Below are positions 8,153-15,776 of a stretch of 64,000 nucleotides of DNA, piece after piece. The stretch spans positions 62,001 to 126,000 of the forward strand of contig JAFQCR010000033.1 in the NCBI GenBank assembly GCA_017416345.1, written 5' to 3'. The position numbers and the translations under genes are program-made. The stretch comes from Clostridia bacterium (lineage in GTDB: Bacteria > Bacillota > Clostridia > Oscillospirales > Acutalibacteraceae). The number at the start of each line of letters is the position of its first letter. Position 1 is the stretch's first letter. A model generated the notes under the pieces. That model ran no database searches, was not told the origin of the DNA, and saw nothing but the letters and a program-made list of their open reading frames with translations.

Positions 8153-9262
8153 GTGAAAACATACTGTAAAAAGGTTGACATCACCGATCCCGATACAATA
8201 GAGCCGTGGGTGTACCTGTGCATATCGGATCCCAAAAAGCGAAACCGCCCAGGTTTTAAGCGTTTGAGCAGCCGCTATGGCGGTGCCCACGGTATAGCGG
8301 TTGAGATCACCGAGCGTATTAAGCGCCGTGATCTTGACCTGCCACCTATTCAGTATCGTAACCGGATAGACAAGAGCAGCGGAAAAGAACGCAGGCTCGG
8401 TGTTGAGAGTGCTATGCAGCAATGTATGAATTATGTAGCTGTGTTTGCACTTATGCCTATGTTAAAGGCAAAGGTTGGCGTGTTCCAATGTGCAAGCATC
8501 CCGGAGCGTGGCCAAATTTACGGTAAAAAGGTGCTTGAAAAATGGATCCGCAAAGATCCCAAAGGCACTAAATATTATGACAAAATGGATGTGCGGCATT
8601 GCTTTGAAAGCATAAGCTGCCGCACGGTCCGCAAATTGCTTGAGCGTGATATACATAAAAACCCAACGCTTATTTGGTTTGTATGTGCCCTCATAGGCTC
8701 ATACGAGCACGGGCTTTCCATAGGCAGCTTTTTAAGCCAATGGCTGTGTAACTATGTTATGAGTTACGCATACCATTACGCCTCGGAGCAAATGTGTAAG
8801 GTACGCCGTGGCAAAAAGCAGAGGCTCATTTCACACATCCTTATGTTTATGGATGATGTGATTGTTTTCTCTGCATCAAAGCGGGATCTCAAACTTGCTG
8901 CAAAGCAATTTGAGGCGTACCTCCTCAAGCACCTTGGCTTGAATATCAAGCCAAACCACCACATAAAGCACACAGCGGATGAGCCACCGGATATGATGGG
9001 CTTTGTGGTTGGCAGGGAATGTACAACGATAAGAGCACGCATTTTTGTAAGAGCAAGGCGTGCACTTATACGAGCCTGGAGGCGTATGCAGGCAGGTTTG
9101 CCAATATATCTGCAAAACGCCCGCCGCATCGTTTCCTATAAAGGCTATTTTGTATATACCAACTCCCAGAGGGTTGCCCTTACCCTACACCTCAAGGCAG
9201 TTTTTAAGGCTGCCACAAGGGCAATAAGTATAAATGCAAAGAGAGGACAGGTACCAGTATGA
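8153..9262 (+). CDS. DGR reverse transcriptase
   Basis: The 369-residue RT copies TR RNA into adenine-mutated cDNA that replaces the VR. The start is GTG, placed six bases after AGGAGG; the open frame extends upstream without a good start. Motifs seen: YDKMDVRHCFESI (RT motif 2 with the first catalytic Asp), GLSIGSFLSQWLCNYV with the SQ pair at residues 195-196 (typical of DGR/retron-like RTs), the active site FMDD at 232-235 (YxDD variant), and HLGLNIKPNHH followed by MMGFVV (motifs 6-7). A basic C-terminal region follows (thumb). It overlaps the next gene by ATGA. No Avd-type accessory gene lies next to it. Confidence 0.93.
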   Translation: MKTYCKKVDITDPDTIEPWVYLCISDPKKRNRPGFKRLSSRYGGAHGIAVEITERIKRRDLDLPPIQYRNRIDKSSGKERRLGVESAMQQCMNYVAVFALMPMLKAKVGVFQCASIPERGQIYGKKVLEKWIRKDPKGTKYYDKMDVRHCFESISCRTVRKLLERDIHKNPTLIWFVCALIGSYEHGLSIGSFLSQWLCNYVMSYAYHYASEQMCKVRRGKKQRLISHILMFMDDVIVFSASKRDLKLAAKQFEAYLLKHLGLNIKPNHHIKHTADEPPDMMGFVVGRECTTIRARIFVRARRALIRAWRRMQAGLPIYLQNARRIVSYKGYFVYTNSQRVALTLHLKAVFKAATRAISINAKRGQVPV

Positions 9263-9627
9263 TTGCAAAAGCAAGTTTTACAGAACGCCCGGAAAGCATC
9301 AAGTATATGGTTTTACCCTCCGGGGATGCGGATCTCTGGATGCGTAAAAACATTGCAGAGGTTGTGGATCCGGAAACCAACGAGGTAAGCTATGAGGCCG
9401 ATGAGGCATATATGCGTACCAATGCCACGGAGGCAGAAATTGCCGCCGACTTTGAGGGGTGGTTTGAAACTGCCTCGGCCTGGGAGCCTCCGGTGCCGGA
9501 AAAGAAACCGGAAACCGAGGATGAGCGTATTGTTGCCCTTGAGGGTGAGGTTAAAACCTTGAAAGCACAAAACGCTGTGCTCCAGGAGGAATTGCAGGCA
9601 ACCAAAATTATTTTGGGGGTGGAGTAA
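9259..9627 (+). CDS. Small acidic phage protein with C-terminal coiled coil
   Basis: The product has 122 residues. The first 85 are acidic with several Trp; residues about 90-118 (EDERIVALEGEVKTLKAQNA) have leucine heptads typical of a coiled coil. Small XkdX-like tail proteins with such coiled coils lie at this place in many Clostridia phages. The start overlaps the RT stop by four bases. It is too acidic to be a good Avd candidate, since Avd is a basic, four-helix protein. Confidence 0.6.
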   Translation: MIAKASFTERPESIKYMVLPSGDADLWMRKNIAEVVDPETNEVSYEADEAYMRTNATEAEIAADFEGWFETASAWEPPVPEKKPETEDERIVALEGEVKTLKAQNAVLQEELQATKIILGVE

Positions 9628-10032
9628 ATGACACTTACAGAATATGCAAGGCAGTTACGCCCCCTCATTGAAAAGGCAGCCCAAAGCCTGCCGGATGAGG
9701 ATGCCCTCAACGGCGTTGCTCTGTTTCCCCATTGGGCGGTTGGTGTAGCTTACACCGCCGGCCAAAAGGTGCAGTACAACGGGGTGCTTTACACCGTTTT
9801 GCAGGCCCATACCTCACAGGAAACCTGGACACCGACAGCAGCACCCAGCTTGTTTGCAAAGGTGCTCATCCCGGATCCTACGGTTATCCCCGAATGGGAA
9901 CAGCCCGACAGCACAAACGGGTACAGCAAGGGTGATAAGGTTATGTACAACGGCGTTGTATATGAAAGCCTTATTGATAACAATGTATGGAGCCCGGAGG
10001 CTTACCCTGCTGGCTGGCAGGTTGTTGAGTAA
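9628..10032 (+). CDS. Phage protein with two CBM5/12-like carbohydrate-binding repeats
   Basis: After a short N-terminal helix, this 134-residue protein shows two carbohydrate-binding (CBM5/12, chitin-binding-like) repeats: W..GVAYTAGQKVQYNGVLYTVLQAH..TW.P around residues 36-70, and a second with NGYSKGDKVMYNGVVYESL and a closing GW around 95-132. Paired aromatic residues and YNGV.Y repeats are diagnostic. The ATG follows directly after the previous stop. It probably binds host cell-wall glycans and assists attachment; this is inferred from family and location. Confidence 0.75.
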   Translation: MTLTEYARQLRPLIEKAAQSLPDEDALNGVALFPHWAVGVAYTAGQKVQYNGVLYTVLQAHTSQETWTPTAAPSLFAKVLIPDPTVIPEWEQPDSTNGYSKGDKVMYNGVVYESLIDNNVWSPEAYPAGWQVVE

Positions 10033-10046
10033 GGAGGGCCACAGCG

Positions 10047-10421
10047 TTGTATGTATCAGCACAAACAATAATCACAGCGGGGGCGGTATTAACTGCCCTC
10101 GTTGGTTTTGTAACCCTGGGCTGGAAACTCTTTAAGTGGATAAACCACCAAAAGGAGCAGGACCAGGAAATTACCAGCATTAAGGCACAGCACAAAAAGG
10201 ACATAGACGATCTCAAGGCCGAACACGCAAAGGATATGGCAGAGGTTAAGGCTATGCACCACAAAGACACCGAGGGCATCCAGGAGGAGCAAACGGTTGT
10301 GGTATATGGTTTGCTTGCTTGCCTTAAAGGCCTGGCAGCACAGGGCTGTAACGGTCCTGTATCGGAGGCCATTGACCGCATAGAAAAACACATCAATAAA
10401 AAAGCCCACGGGCAAGAATAA
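10047..10421 (+). CDS. Phage membrane protein with coiled coil, lysis-module associated
   Basis: A TTG start nine bases after AAGGAGG gives 124 residues. One N-terminal transmembrane segment (ITAGAVLTALVGFVTLGWKL, about 8-27) is followed by a long charged coiled coil (about 32-85) and a compact C-terminal part with GLLACLKGLAAQGCNGPV. Similar proteins lie just upstream of endolysin genes in many Firmicutes phages, where they are often mis-annotated as transporter components. A holin-like or spanin-like role is possible but unproven. Confidence 0.65.
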   Translation: MYVSAQTIITAGAVLTALVGFVTLGWKLFKWINHQKEQDQEITSIKAQHKKDIDDLKAEHAKDMAEVKAMHHKDTEGIQEEQTVVVYGLLACLKGLAAQGCNGPVSEAIDRIEKHINKKAHGQE

Positions 10422-10436
10422 AAGGAGGATCCACCA

Positions 10437-11525
10437 ATGGCATTTTTGACACCGGACAAAACCCGTGTGGAGCACGGGCTTGTTATCAAAGAAAAGATCA
10501 TCCCCTGGGGTGCCGTATGGCCCAAGAATTACGGCAACTATAAAAAGGGCGATAAGTACAAAGCGGATCGCCTGCTTTCCGGCGGTACCGGTAAGGTTGC
10601 TTATGTAACCATCCACAATACCGCTGACATTGAGGAGGCAAAGGGTACCAACGATGCCGAGCAGTACGCCCGTGCTGTTTGGCCCAATGCCAATATGGGT
10701 GATGTGCGTGTGCACTATTTCATTGATGAAACGGATTGCTGGCAGCAGCTCCGTGAGGATGAGGTGGGCTGGCACGCCGCCGATGGCAGAGGCCCCGGCA
10801 ATGAAACCACGCTTTCCATTGAGATCATTATGGATGGCAGCGGTAGCGCCGCAGACCTTGCCGCCGAGGACAGAGGTGCCCTGTTGGCTGCTATTCTGCT
10901 CAACCGCCACGGCCTGGGCATTGACAAGCTGACCACCCACCAGCGTTGGTACAGCAAAAAGTATTGCCCGGCATATATCCTCCCGCATTGGGATGCTTTC
11001 AAGGCAAAGGTTGAAAAGTACCTCAAGCAGATCCAGGGTGTTACCGACACCCCGGCAGAGAGCACGGATGCCCTTTACAGAGTGCAAACCGGTGCCTTTG
11101 CTAAAAAGCCCAATGCGGATGCACTTGCAGCCGAATTAAAGGCCAAGGGCTTTGACACCTACATTGTGCAGGTGGGCGGACTCTACAAGGTACAGGTTGG
11201 TGCCTACAAGGTTAAAGGCAATGCAACCAATATGCTTAACAAGATCAAAGCCGCTGGGTATGATGCTTTTATCACCGTGAACGCAAACACCGCCCCTGCA
11301 CCCACAGAAAAGCCCGCTGTGGCGTTTTCCGTGGGTGATAAGGTAAAGTGCAACGCCGGTGTAAAAACCTTTTCCAACGGCAGCAAAATGGCATCCTGGG
11401 TGCCCACGGCCACGCTGTATGTGCGTGCCGTTGAGCAGGGCGGTAAGATCTTGCTCGTAAGCACCGAAAAAACCAAAAAGGTATATACGGGGCGTGTGAA
11501 CGCATCCGATGTACATAAAATTTAA
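10437..11525 (+). CDS. Phage endolysin: N-acetylmuramoyl-L-alanine amidase with SPOR and SH3-like domains
   Basis: The 362-residue protein begins with an Amidase_2/PGRP domain (about 20-190): zinc-ligand candidates are His in VTIHNTAD, His in WHAADGRG and the H/K/C of THQRWYSKKYCP. A SPOR-like repeat pair (YRVQTGAFAKKPNADALAAE and YKVQVGAYKVKGNA, about 205-280) binds peptidoglycan, and the C-terminus (about 295-362) is an SH3-like domain related to the one in the tail LysM protein. It cuts the sugar-peptide bond of peptidoglycan at lysis. AGGAGG precedes the ATG. The holin gene follows after 15 bases. Confidence 0.88.
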   Translation: MAFLTPDKTRVEHGLVIKEKIIPWGAVWPKNYGNYKKGDKYKADRLLSGGTGKVAYVTIHNTADIEEAKGTNDAEQYARAVWPNANMGDVRVHYFIDETDCWQQLREDEVGWHAADGRGPGNETTLSIEIIMDGSGSAADLAAEDRGALLAAILLNRHGLGIDKLTTHQRWYSKKYCPAYILPHWDAFKAKVEKYLKQIQGVTDTPAESTDALYRVQTGAFAKKPNADALAAELKAKGFDTYIVQVGGLYKVQVGAYKVKGNATNMLNKIKAAGYDAFITVNANTAPAPTEKPAVAFSVGDKVKCNAGVKTFSNGSKMASWVPTATLYVRAVEQGGKILLVSTEKTKKVYTGRVNASDVHKI

Positions 11526-11540
11526 CGGAGGTTTTCAACT

Positions 11541-11759
11541 ATGAAGAATTGGAAACAGAAATTGACCAGCAGAAAGTTTTGGGCAGCCGTTGTGGGCTTT
11601 GTTACTCCCACTCTGCTTGCCTTTGGTGTTGCCGATAATGTGGCAACGCAGGTGGCCGGCATCATTATGGCCGGTGCAGCTGTGGTGGCTTACATTGTTG
11701 GTGAGGGCTTGGTGGATGCCAGCAACGCCGGCAAAAATGACACCGACACAGAGGGCTAA
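11541..11759 (+). CDS. Holin
   Basis: The 72-residue protein has a short basic N-terminus (MKNWKQKLTSRKFWA), two closely spaced hydrophobic segments (about 14-33 and 38-58) and an acidic hydrophilic tail, the pattern of small phage holins. It follows the endolysin behind a GGAGG site. Holins make membrane lesions that release the endolysin. It is the last recognisable prophage gene before the tRNA. Confidence 0.8.
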   Translation: MKNWKQKLTSRKFWAAVVGFVTPTLLAFGVADNVATQVAGIIMAGAAVVAYIVGEGLVDASNAGKNDTDTEG

Positions 11760-12128
11760 AACCCTCTTACAATGACCAGGAGTAAATTGTAATATTGGTA
11801 AAAATGTAACTTACAATATTACATTTACCCGTGCACAATGTAAGGCGGTTTGTAATGCGGAAAAACCAAGCAATAACAAGCAATGTTTTAGTTTTCTTAC
11901 ATTCTTACATATTTTTTATAGAGTAATGAAAACAGATAATTTGAGGGTAATTTTACCGCCAAACCGCCTAAGTGCACGCTATACACGCACACGCACGAGT
12001 GTGTAACACAAAAACGCCCAGGAGCCTTTGTGCCCCTGGGCGTTTTTTTTATTTGGTTGGTATGCTGATTGCAAACACATTACGCCACACCGCTATGGTA
12101 AGCGGTGCGGGTTCGTGCGTGTGCGTTA
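11760..12128. other. Prophage right-end intergenic region
   Basis: No gene is seen in this AT-rich stretch. It contains an inverted repeat, AAATTGTAATATTG / CAATATTACATTT (11784-11797 and 11814-11826), and a long-range inverted pair GGCGGTTTG / CAAACCGCC (near 11843 and 11961). A terminator (listed separately) lies at 12012-12050. The 3' end of tRNA-Ala lies immediately right, so this is the phage side of the presumed attachment junction. Confidence 0.6.
12012..12050 (+). terminator. Rho-independent terminator at prophage end
   Basis: Stem AACGCCCAGG / CCTGGGCGTT followed by eight T bases. It ends transcription of the lysis module before the tRNA gene. Confidence 0.85.
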
Positions 12129-12204
12129 TGGTGGAGACGGAGGGGATCGAACCCTTGACCTTACGGATGCGAACCGTACGCTCTCCCAGCTGAGCTACGC
12201 CCCC
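12129..12204 (-). tRNA. tRNA-Ala (anticodon CGC), probable phage attachment site
   Basis: On the minus strand a full cloverleaf is seen: acceptor GGGGGCG paired with CGTCTCC including the G3-U70 pair that marks alanine tRNAs, D-arm TAGCTCAGCTGGGAGAGC, anticodon arm TACGG-TTCGCAT-CCGTA with anticodon CGC, and T-arm with GGTTCGATCCC. CCA is encoded. The 3' end points into the prophage, the usual orientation for integrases that use the 3' part of a tRNA gene. Confidence 0.95.
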
Positions 12205-12264
12205 ATATCGGGCGGATGCACCGCCCATCACATATTAACACTATTTTTGTAAAAATGCAACAGA

Positions 12265-12870
12265 TTACTTTCTCGGATTTCGGGTCCTGATACCCGACCA
12301 GAGCCAGATTATGATCTGGGCAGGGATGCCGACGATGAACATCAGCCACAGTCGGAACCCGATGAAGGTTATGAAAAGCGCAGCCAGCGATGTCCACATC
12401 AGCAATGAAATTATCAAAAAGTTGCGGCGCTTGTTGAACCATATCGAGTTGAACACCAGCCACACCACCATACTGGTCGGCACGGCATAAACAAAACAGA
12501 TGCTGAGCGTTGCGGCGCTTATCGAGGTGGCGGCATCCAGCACGAAAAACACCACCGTTGCCACCAGCCACACCAGCATTATACTTATGCACGAAATAAT
12601 GGCACGGTTGCGCACCTTGCGCTTGGCAACACGTCTTTGAAGCTCCTTTTCCTGCTCATGGTCGGATTTAAGCAGGTAATCCACCGTTACCGAAAACATA
12701 TCGGCAATGGTTTTTAGCACGATGATGTCGGGCAACGATTCGCCCCTTTCCCATTTTGAGATCGCCTTGTCGGAATAGTTCAGCTTCTCGGCAAGCTCAA
12801 GCTGGGTCAGCCCCGATTCCTTGCGGAGCTGGGTTATATTTTGGGCAATAACGCTTTTGATCTCTTCCAT
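12265..12870 (-). CDS. Membrane-anchored XRE-family transcriptional regulator
   Basis: The first 65 of 201 residues form an XRE helix-turn-helix (LTQLELAEKLNYSDKAISKW, then ERGESLPDIIVL). After a basic linker come four hydrophobic segments (about 88-110, 118-140, 148-170, 172-192). HTH-plus-membrane proteins of this type are common in Firmicutes and are thought to couple envelope state to transcription; the signal here is unknown. A GAGGT site precedes the ATG. Repeated CTCTACCGCA elements lie upstream. Confidence 0.82.
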   Translation of the reverse strand: MEEIKSVIAQNITQLRKESGLTQLELAEKLNYSDKAISKWERGESLPDIIVLKTIADMFSVTVDYLLKSDHEQEKELQRRVAKRKVRNRAIISCISIMLVWLVATVVFFVLDAATSISAATLSICFVYAVPTSMVVWLVFNSIWFNKRRNFLIISLLMWTSLAALFITFIGFRLWLMFIVGIPAQIIIWLWSGIRTRNPRK

Positions 12871-12900
12871 TTTTACCTCACAGCATTGTAAAAATCACAG

Positions 12901-13022
12901 CTCTACCGCAAAGAGAACCGTATTCTTCGAAAACATTATAACACACTTTAAATCACTTTGCAACCCCTTATTTCAAGCCAATTCTACTGACGGTAGAGAC
13001 GACAAAATCCGACTCTACCGCA
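12901..13022. promoter_or_regulatory. CTCTACCGCA repeat elements between regulator and degV
   Basis: CTCTACCGCA occurs at 12901-12910 and 13013-13022, and the inverse, CGGTAGAG, at 12991-12998. The last two form an inverted repeat with a 14-base centre. The first lies about 30 bases before the regulator start. They are candidate operators for that regulator; a stem-loop in RNA is the alternative. Confidence 0.45.
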
Positions 13023-13131
13023 CCGAACCCAGCGGTATAATTCATTGCTCCAACAGTTGCGTGACTAATTATGGGTCTTGATGTATCATAATATCATCAA
13101 TAACAACAGTTTCCTTCGGAGGTAAACACAA

Positions 13132-13998
13132 ATGAGTAACTTTCAACTGATAACCGACTCGGCCTGCGACCTTGGGCTTGATTACCTTAAAAGTATCAAC
13201 GTCAAGAGCGTAAGTCTGACCTTGAAATTTGACGGCGAAGATCTTGAGCTTAAGAACGACGATATTGACCCCAAAGAGTTTTACGACAAAATGAGGGCAG
13301 GTGGCACAGCCAAAACTGCGGCCGTAAACGTTGACGGCTTCAAGAAGGTGTTTGAGGAGACCCTCAAAGAGGGCAAGGACATTTTGCACCTCGGCTTTTC
13401 CTCGGGACTCAGCACCACCTACAACTCGGCAAGACTTGCCGCCGAGGAATTAAGCGAGTCTTATCCCGACCGCAAGATAATCACGCTTGATTCTCTGGCC
13501 GCTTCGGCAGGCTTCGGAATGCTGGTCTACCTTGTTGCCCAAAAGCGTGACGAGGGCGCAACCTTGGAGGAGGCCGCCGAGTACGCCAAGGCCACCATCC
13601 CCAACCTTGTGCATTGGTTCACGGTCGACGACCTCGTATACCTCAAGCGTGGCGGACGTGTCAGTCCTGCTGTTGCATTCGTTGGCGGACTGCTCGGAAT
13701 CAAGCCGGTCATGCACGTTGATGACGAGGGTCACCTCATAAAGGTCACCACCGCACGTGGACGCAGTGCCGCCATCAAAGCGCTTGCAGATAAGTTCGGC
13801 GAGACTGCACTTGATAACACCAAGGGTCCCGTTATGATATGCCACGGTGACTGCGAGGAGGACGCCAAAAAGCTGTCCGATATTATTGAGACCACCTACG
13901 GTGTCAAGACCGATATGACGGTATTCACCGGACCCGTTATCGGAGCTCACTCGGGTCCCGGAACGCTTGCTCTCTTCTACCTGGGAAAGGAAAGGTAA
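13132..13998 (+). CDS. DegV family fatty-acid-binding protein (FakB-like)
   Basis: At 288 residues it matches DegV/FakB proteins, which hold a fatty acid for phosphorylation by FakA. Seen: N-terminal FQLITDSACDLGLDYL, the HLGFSSGLSTTYNSARLAAEE motif, ITLDSLAASAGFGMLVYL, and the C-terminal TGPVIGAHSGPGTLALFYLG, all typical of the family. GGAGG precedes the ATG. The hemolysin III gene follows after four bases, so they form a membrane-lipid related pair. The ligand cannot be told from sequence. Confidence 0.9.
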   Translation: MSNFQLITDSACDLGLDYLKSINVKSVSLTLKFDGEDLELKNDDIDPKEFYDKMRAGGTAKTAAVNVDGFKKVFEETLKEGKDILHLGFSSGLSTTYNSARLAAEELSESYPDRKIITLDSLAASAGFGMLVYLVAQKRDEGATLEEAAEYAKATIPNLVHWFTVDDLVYLKRGGRVSPAVAFVGGLLGIKPVMHVDDEGHLIKVTTARGRSAAIKALADKFGETALDNTKGPVMICHGDCEEDAKKLSDIIETTYGVKTDMTVFTGPVIGAHSGPGTLALFYLGKER

Positions 13999-14002
13999 TT
14001 TA

Positions 14003-14680
14003 ATGGAAAGAACGCCTTTAAAGGCACGCATTTTGCCCGATTACACCCGTGGCGAGGAAATTTTCAACATGGTCTCCCATATTGTGGGAGGTGCGTTGGG
14101 TGTTGCGGTTCTGGTGCTGTGTGTTATAAGATCGGCGCTCAAAGGTGACGCCTTCGGCGTTGTCGGAAGTGCCATTTACGGTGCTTCAATGGTCATGCTT
14201 TATACCGTTTCCAGCGTGTATCACGGGCTTGGCTTTGGAGTGCAGACCGCTAAAAAGGTCATGCAGGTCATCGACCATTGCACCATATATCTTTTGATCG
14301 CAGGAACCTACACGCCTATACTTCTGACCGCCATCCGTCGGGAAGACCCCGTTACGGCTTGGGTGCTTTTCGGAGTTGAATGGGGCTTCGCCGCGTTGGG
14401 TGCGACATTGAACGCCATCGACCTCAAAAAGTATTCCAAATTCTCAATGCTGTGCTATATCGGTATGGGCTGGGGCATTGTGTTTGCCGCCAAGACCGCC
14501 ATCGCCGCCATTCCGTTTGCGGGATTGATGTACCTGCTTTTGGGCGGCATTGCCTACACCATAGGTGCTGTGATCTACGCCGTCGGCAAAAAGCATCGCT
14601 ACGCACACTCGATCTTCCACCTGTTCGTGGTGCTCGGCAGTCTGCTGCAATTTTTCTCAATTCTGTTTTGGATAATATAA
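14003..14680 (+). CDS. Hemolysin III family (PAQR-like) membrane protein
   Basis: The start chosen is ATG at 14003, behind GGAAAGG, giving 225 residues. Seven hydrophobic segments and the conserved polar motifs SSVYHGL, DHCTIYLLIAGTYTPILL and a C-terminal HSIFHLFVVLGSLLQF match HlyIII/YqfA proteins, related to PAQR receptors with a metal site built from Ser, Asp and His. Hydrolase activity on lipids is suspected for the family. It is in an operon with degV. Confidence 0.9.
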   Translation: MERTPLKARILPDYTRGEEIFNMVSHIVGGALGVAVLVLCVIRSALKGDAFGVVGSAIYGASMVMLYTVSSVYHGLGFGVQTAKKVMQVIDHCTIYLLIAGTYTPILLTAIRREDPVTAWVLFGVEWGFAALGATLNAIDLKKYSKFSMLCYIGMGWGIVFAAKTAIAAIPFAGLMYLLLGGIAYTIGAVIYAVGKKHRYAHSIFHLFVVLGSLLQFFSILFWII

Positions 14681-14683
14681 AGT

Positions 14684-14736
14684 AAAAACTCCTTTGCCTG
14701 ACCGATAACACCGTTATCCGCAAGCAAAGGAGTTTT
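14684..14736. terminator. Bidirectional terminator
   Basis: AAAACTCCTTTGC pairs with GCAAAGGAGTTTT across a 26-base loop region that has an inner weak pairing (GATAACACCGTTATC). T-runs on both strands serve the convergent genes on each side. Confidence 0.8.
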
Positions 14737-14737
14737 A

Positions 14738-15181
14738 TTATATTTTCAGCAGTTCAAAATACATATCTCTGTAAGAATGATAACCTCTGCCGCTGTAATT
14801 GCGTGGGTGTCCTATGCCGGTCTTGGGCTCGGTTATCAGTATATAATCCTCTCGGTCAAAGGCCTTGCAGATAACACCGCAAAAAGCACCGTCTTTGATG
14901 ATACATTCATCAAGGCCGATCTCTATATCCTTTTCTTCCTTGAAATAATCGTCACGTCCGTCACCGGCATCCGTGCTGCTCTCGTAATCCATAATATATG
15001 TGGTGTGAATATACCACTTGGCGAGCTCTTCGGTAAGGGCTTTTACAAAGCTGTCATCGTATTCGATCGGAGCAACATATAATTCGCTGTCGGTATAGGT
15101 GCCCGTTTCGGTGTCCTTTGTGCAACGCTTGAACACGACAGCACCTTCAAAGTTTTTGTCAACTACTGTTTTAATAAGCAT
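14738..15181 (-). CDS. Hypothetical protein
   Basis: The 147-residue product is acidic, soluble, and has no domain I recognise. It begins MLIKTVVDKNFEGAVVFKRC and ends YSGRGYHSYRDMYFELLKI. GGACGG lies upstream of the ATG. It precedes a terminator and follows a lipoprotein gene on the same strand with 26 bases between, so the two may be co-transcribed. Confidence 0.6.
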   Translation of the reverse strand: MLIKTVVDKNFEGAVVFKRCTKDTETGTYTDSELYVAPIEYDDSFVKALTEELAKWYIHTTYIMDYESSTDAGDGRDDYFKEEKDIEIGLDECIIKDGAFCGVICKAFDREDYILITEPKTGIGHPRNYSGRGYHSYRDMYFELLKI

Positions 15182-15207
15182 ATATTTCCGTCCTTTAATT
15201 CATTGTA

Positions 15208-15648
15208 TTATTCAACATAGGTCGTAAATTCGTTGCCGTTGTTTACAAGGTTGCCGTTTTTGTACTCATAAACGGTGGCAGATTGGGTATCTCCGTTGAG
15301 GTAGAGGTAAAGCTTGCCGTCCGTTACGTCATATGTGCCGGTCTCCTTGTGGGAAAACAGCTCGTTTTTGGCAATGATGGCGGTAAACTCGCCCTCGGCC
15401 GACAAAGTGAAGCGGCGGTAGATCTTGTCTTCGCCCTCAAAATAGGTGCATTGCCAGCCTGTGCCGGCAACGTTTTCTTTAGTCAGCTTGCTGTCCTCGA
15501 TCTGCGTGATGCTCGAAGTCCCACCGTTGTTGGGCGCGGAATTTGTGTCGGTCTTTCCGCCGTTATCGGCAGCACCGCCGCAGGCGCACAAGCCAAGACA
15601 AAGGCTCAAAACCAAAATAACGCTAAACAAAGATACGATATATTTCAC
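15208..15648 (-). CDS. Small lipoprotein
   Basis: A GTG start behind GGAGAA gives 146 residues. The N-terminus is a lipoprotein signal peptide with cleavage before Cys in GLCACGG. A Gly/Asn/Thr-rich linker leads to a beta-rich domain (about 55-145; YRRFTLSAEGEFTAI, GTYDVTDGKLYLYLNGD) that resembles the DUF5640/lipocalin-like repeats of Clostridia lipoproteins. It should be anchored on the outer face of the membrane. Function unknown. Confidence 0.7.
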   Translation of the reverse strand: MKYIVSLFSVILVLSLCLGLCACGGAADNGGKTDTNSAPNNGGTSSITQIEDSKLTKENVAGTGWQCTYFEGEDKIYRRFTLSAEGEFTAIIAKNELFSHKETGTYDVTDGKLYLYLNGDTQSATVYEYKNGNLVNNGNEFTTYVE

Positions 15649-15732
15649 AGCACGTTCTCCTTGAACTTATAAAATTAGGATACACGAAGTTTATATAATT
15701 GTCAAGTGATTTACCAAAGCATAATTGGACAC

Positions 15733-15769
15733 AAAAAACAGCGGAGTGAATTTCACTCCGCTGTTTTTT
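15733..15769 (-). terminator. Rho-independent terminator
   Basis: Perfect hairpin AAAACAGCGGAGTGAA / TTCACTCCGCTGTTTT with T-runs on both strands, just behind the stop of the zinc-ribbon membrane protein gene. Confidence 0.9.
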
Positions 15770-15776
15770 GTATTAT

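Noticed and set aside
9259-9627. Considered as a DGR accessory protein because of its overlap with the RT gene
   Set aside because: Strongly acidic with a C-terminal coiled coil; it fits small phage tail proteins better.
10047-10421. Considered as the missing Avd protein
   Set aside because: It has an N-terminal membrane span and a long coiled coil, unlike the soluble basic four-helix Avd.
12049-12231. Minus-strand frame with GVAQLGERTVRIRKVKGSIPS
   Set aside because: It is the translation of the tRNA-Ala region; this false peptide is a well-known artefact over tRNA genes.
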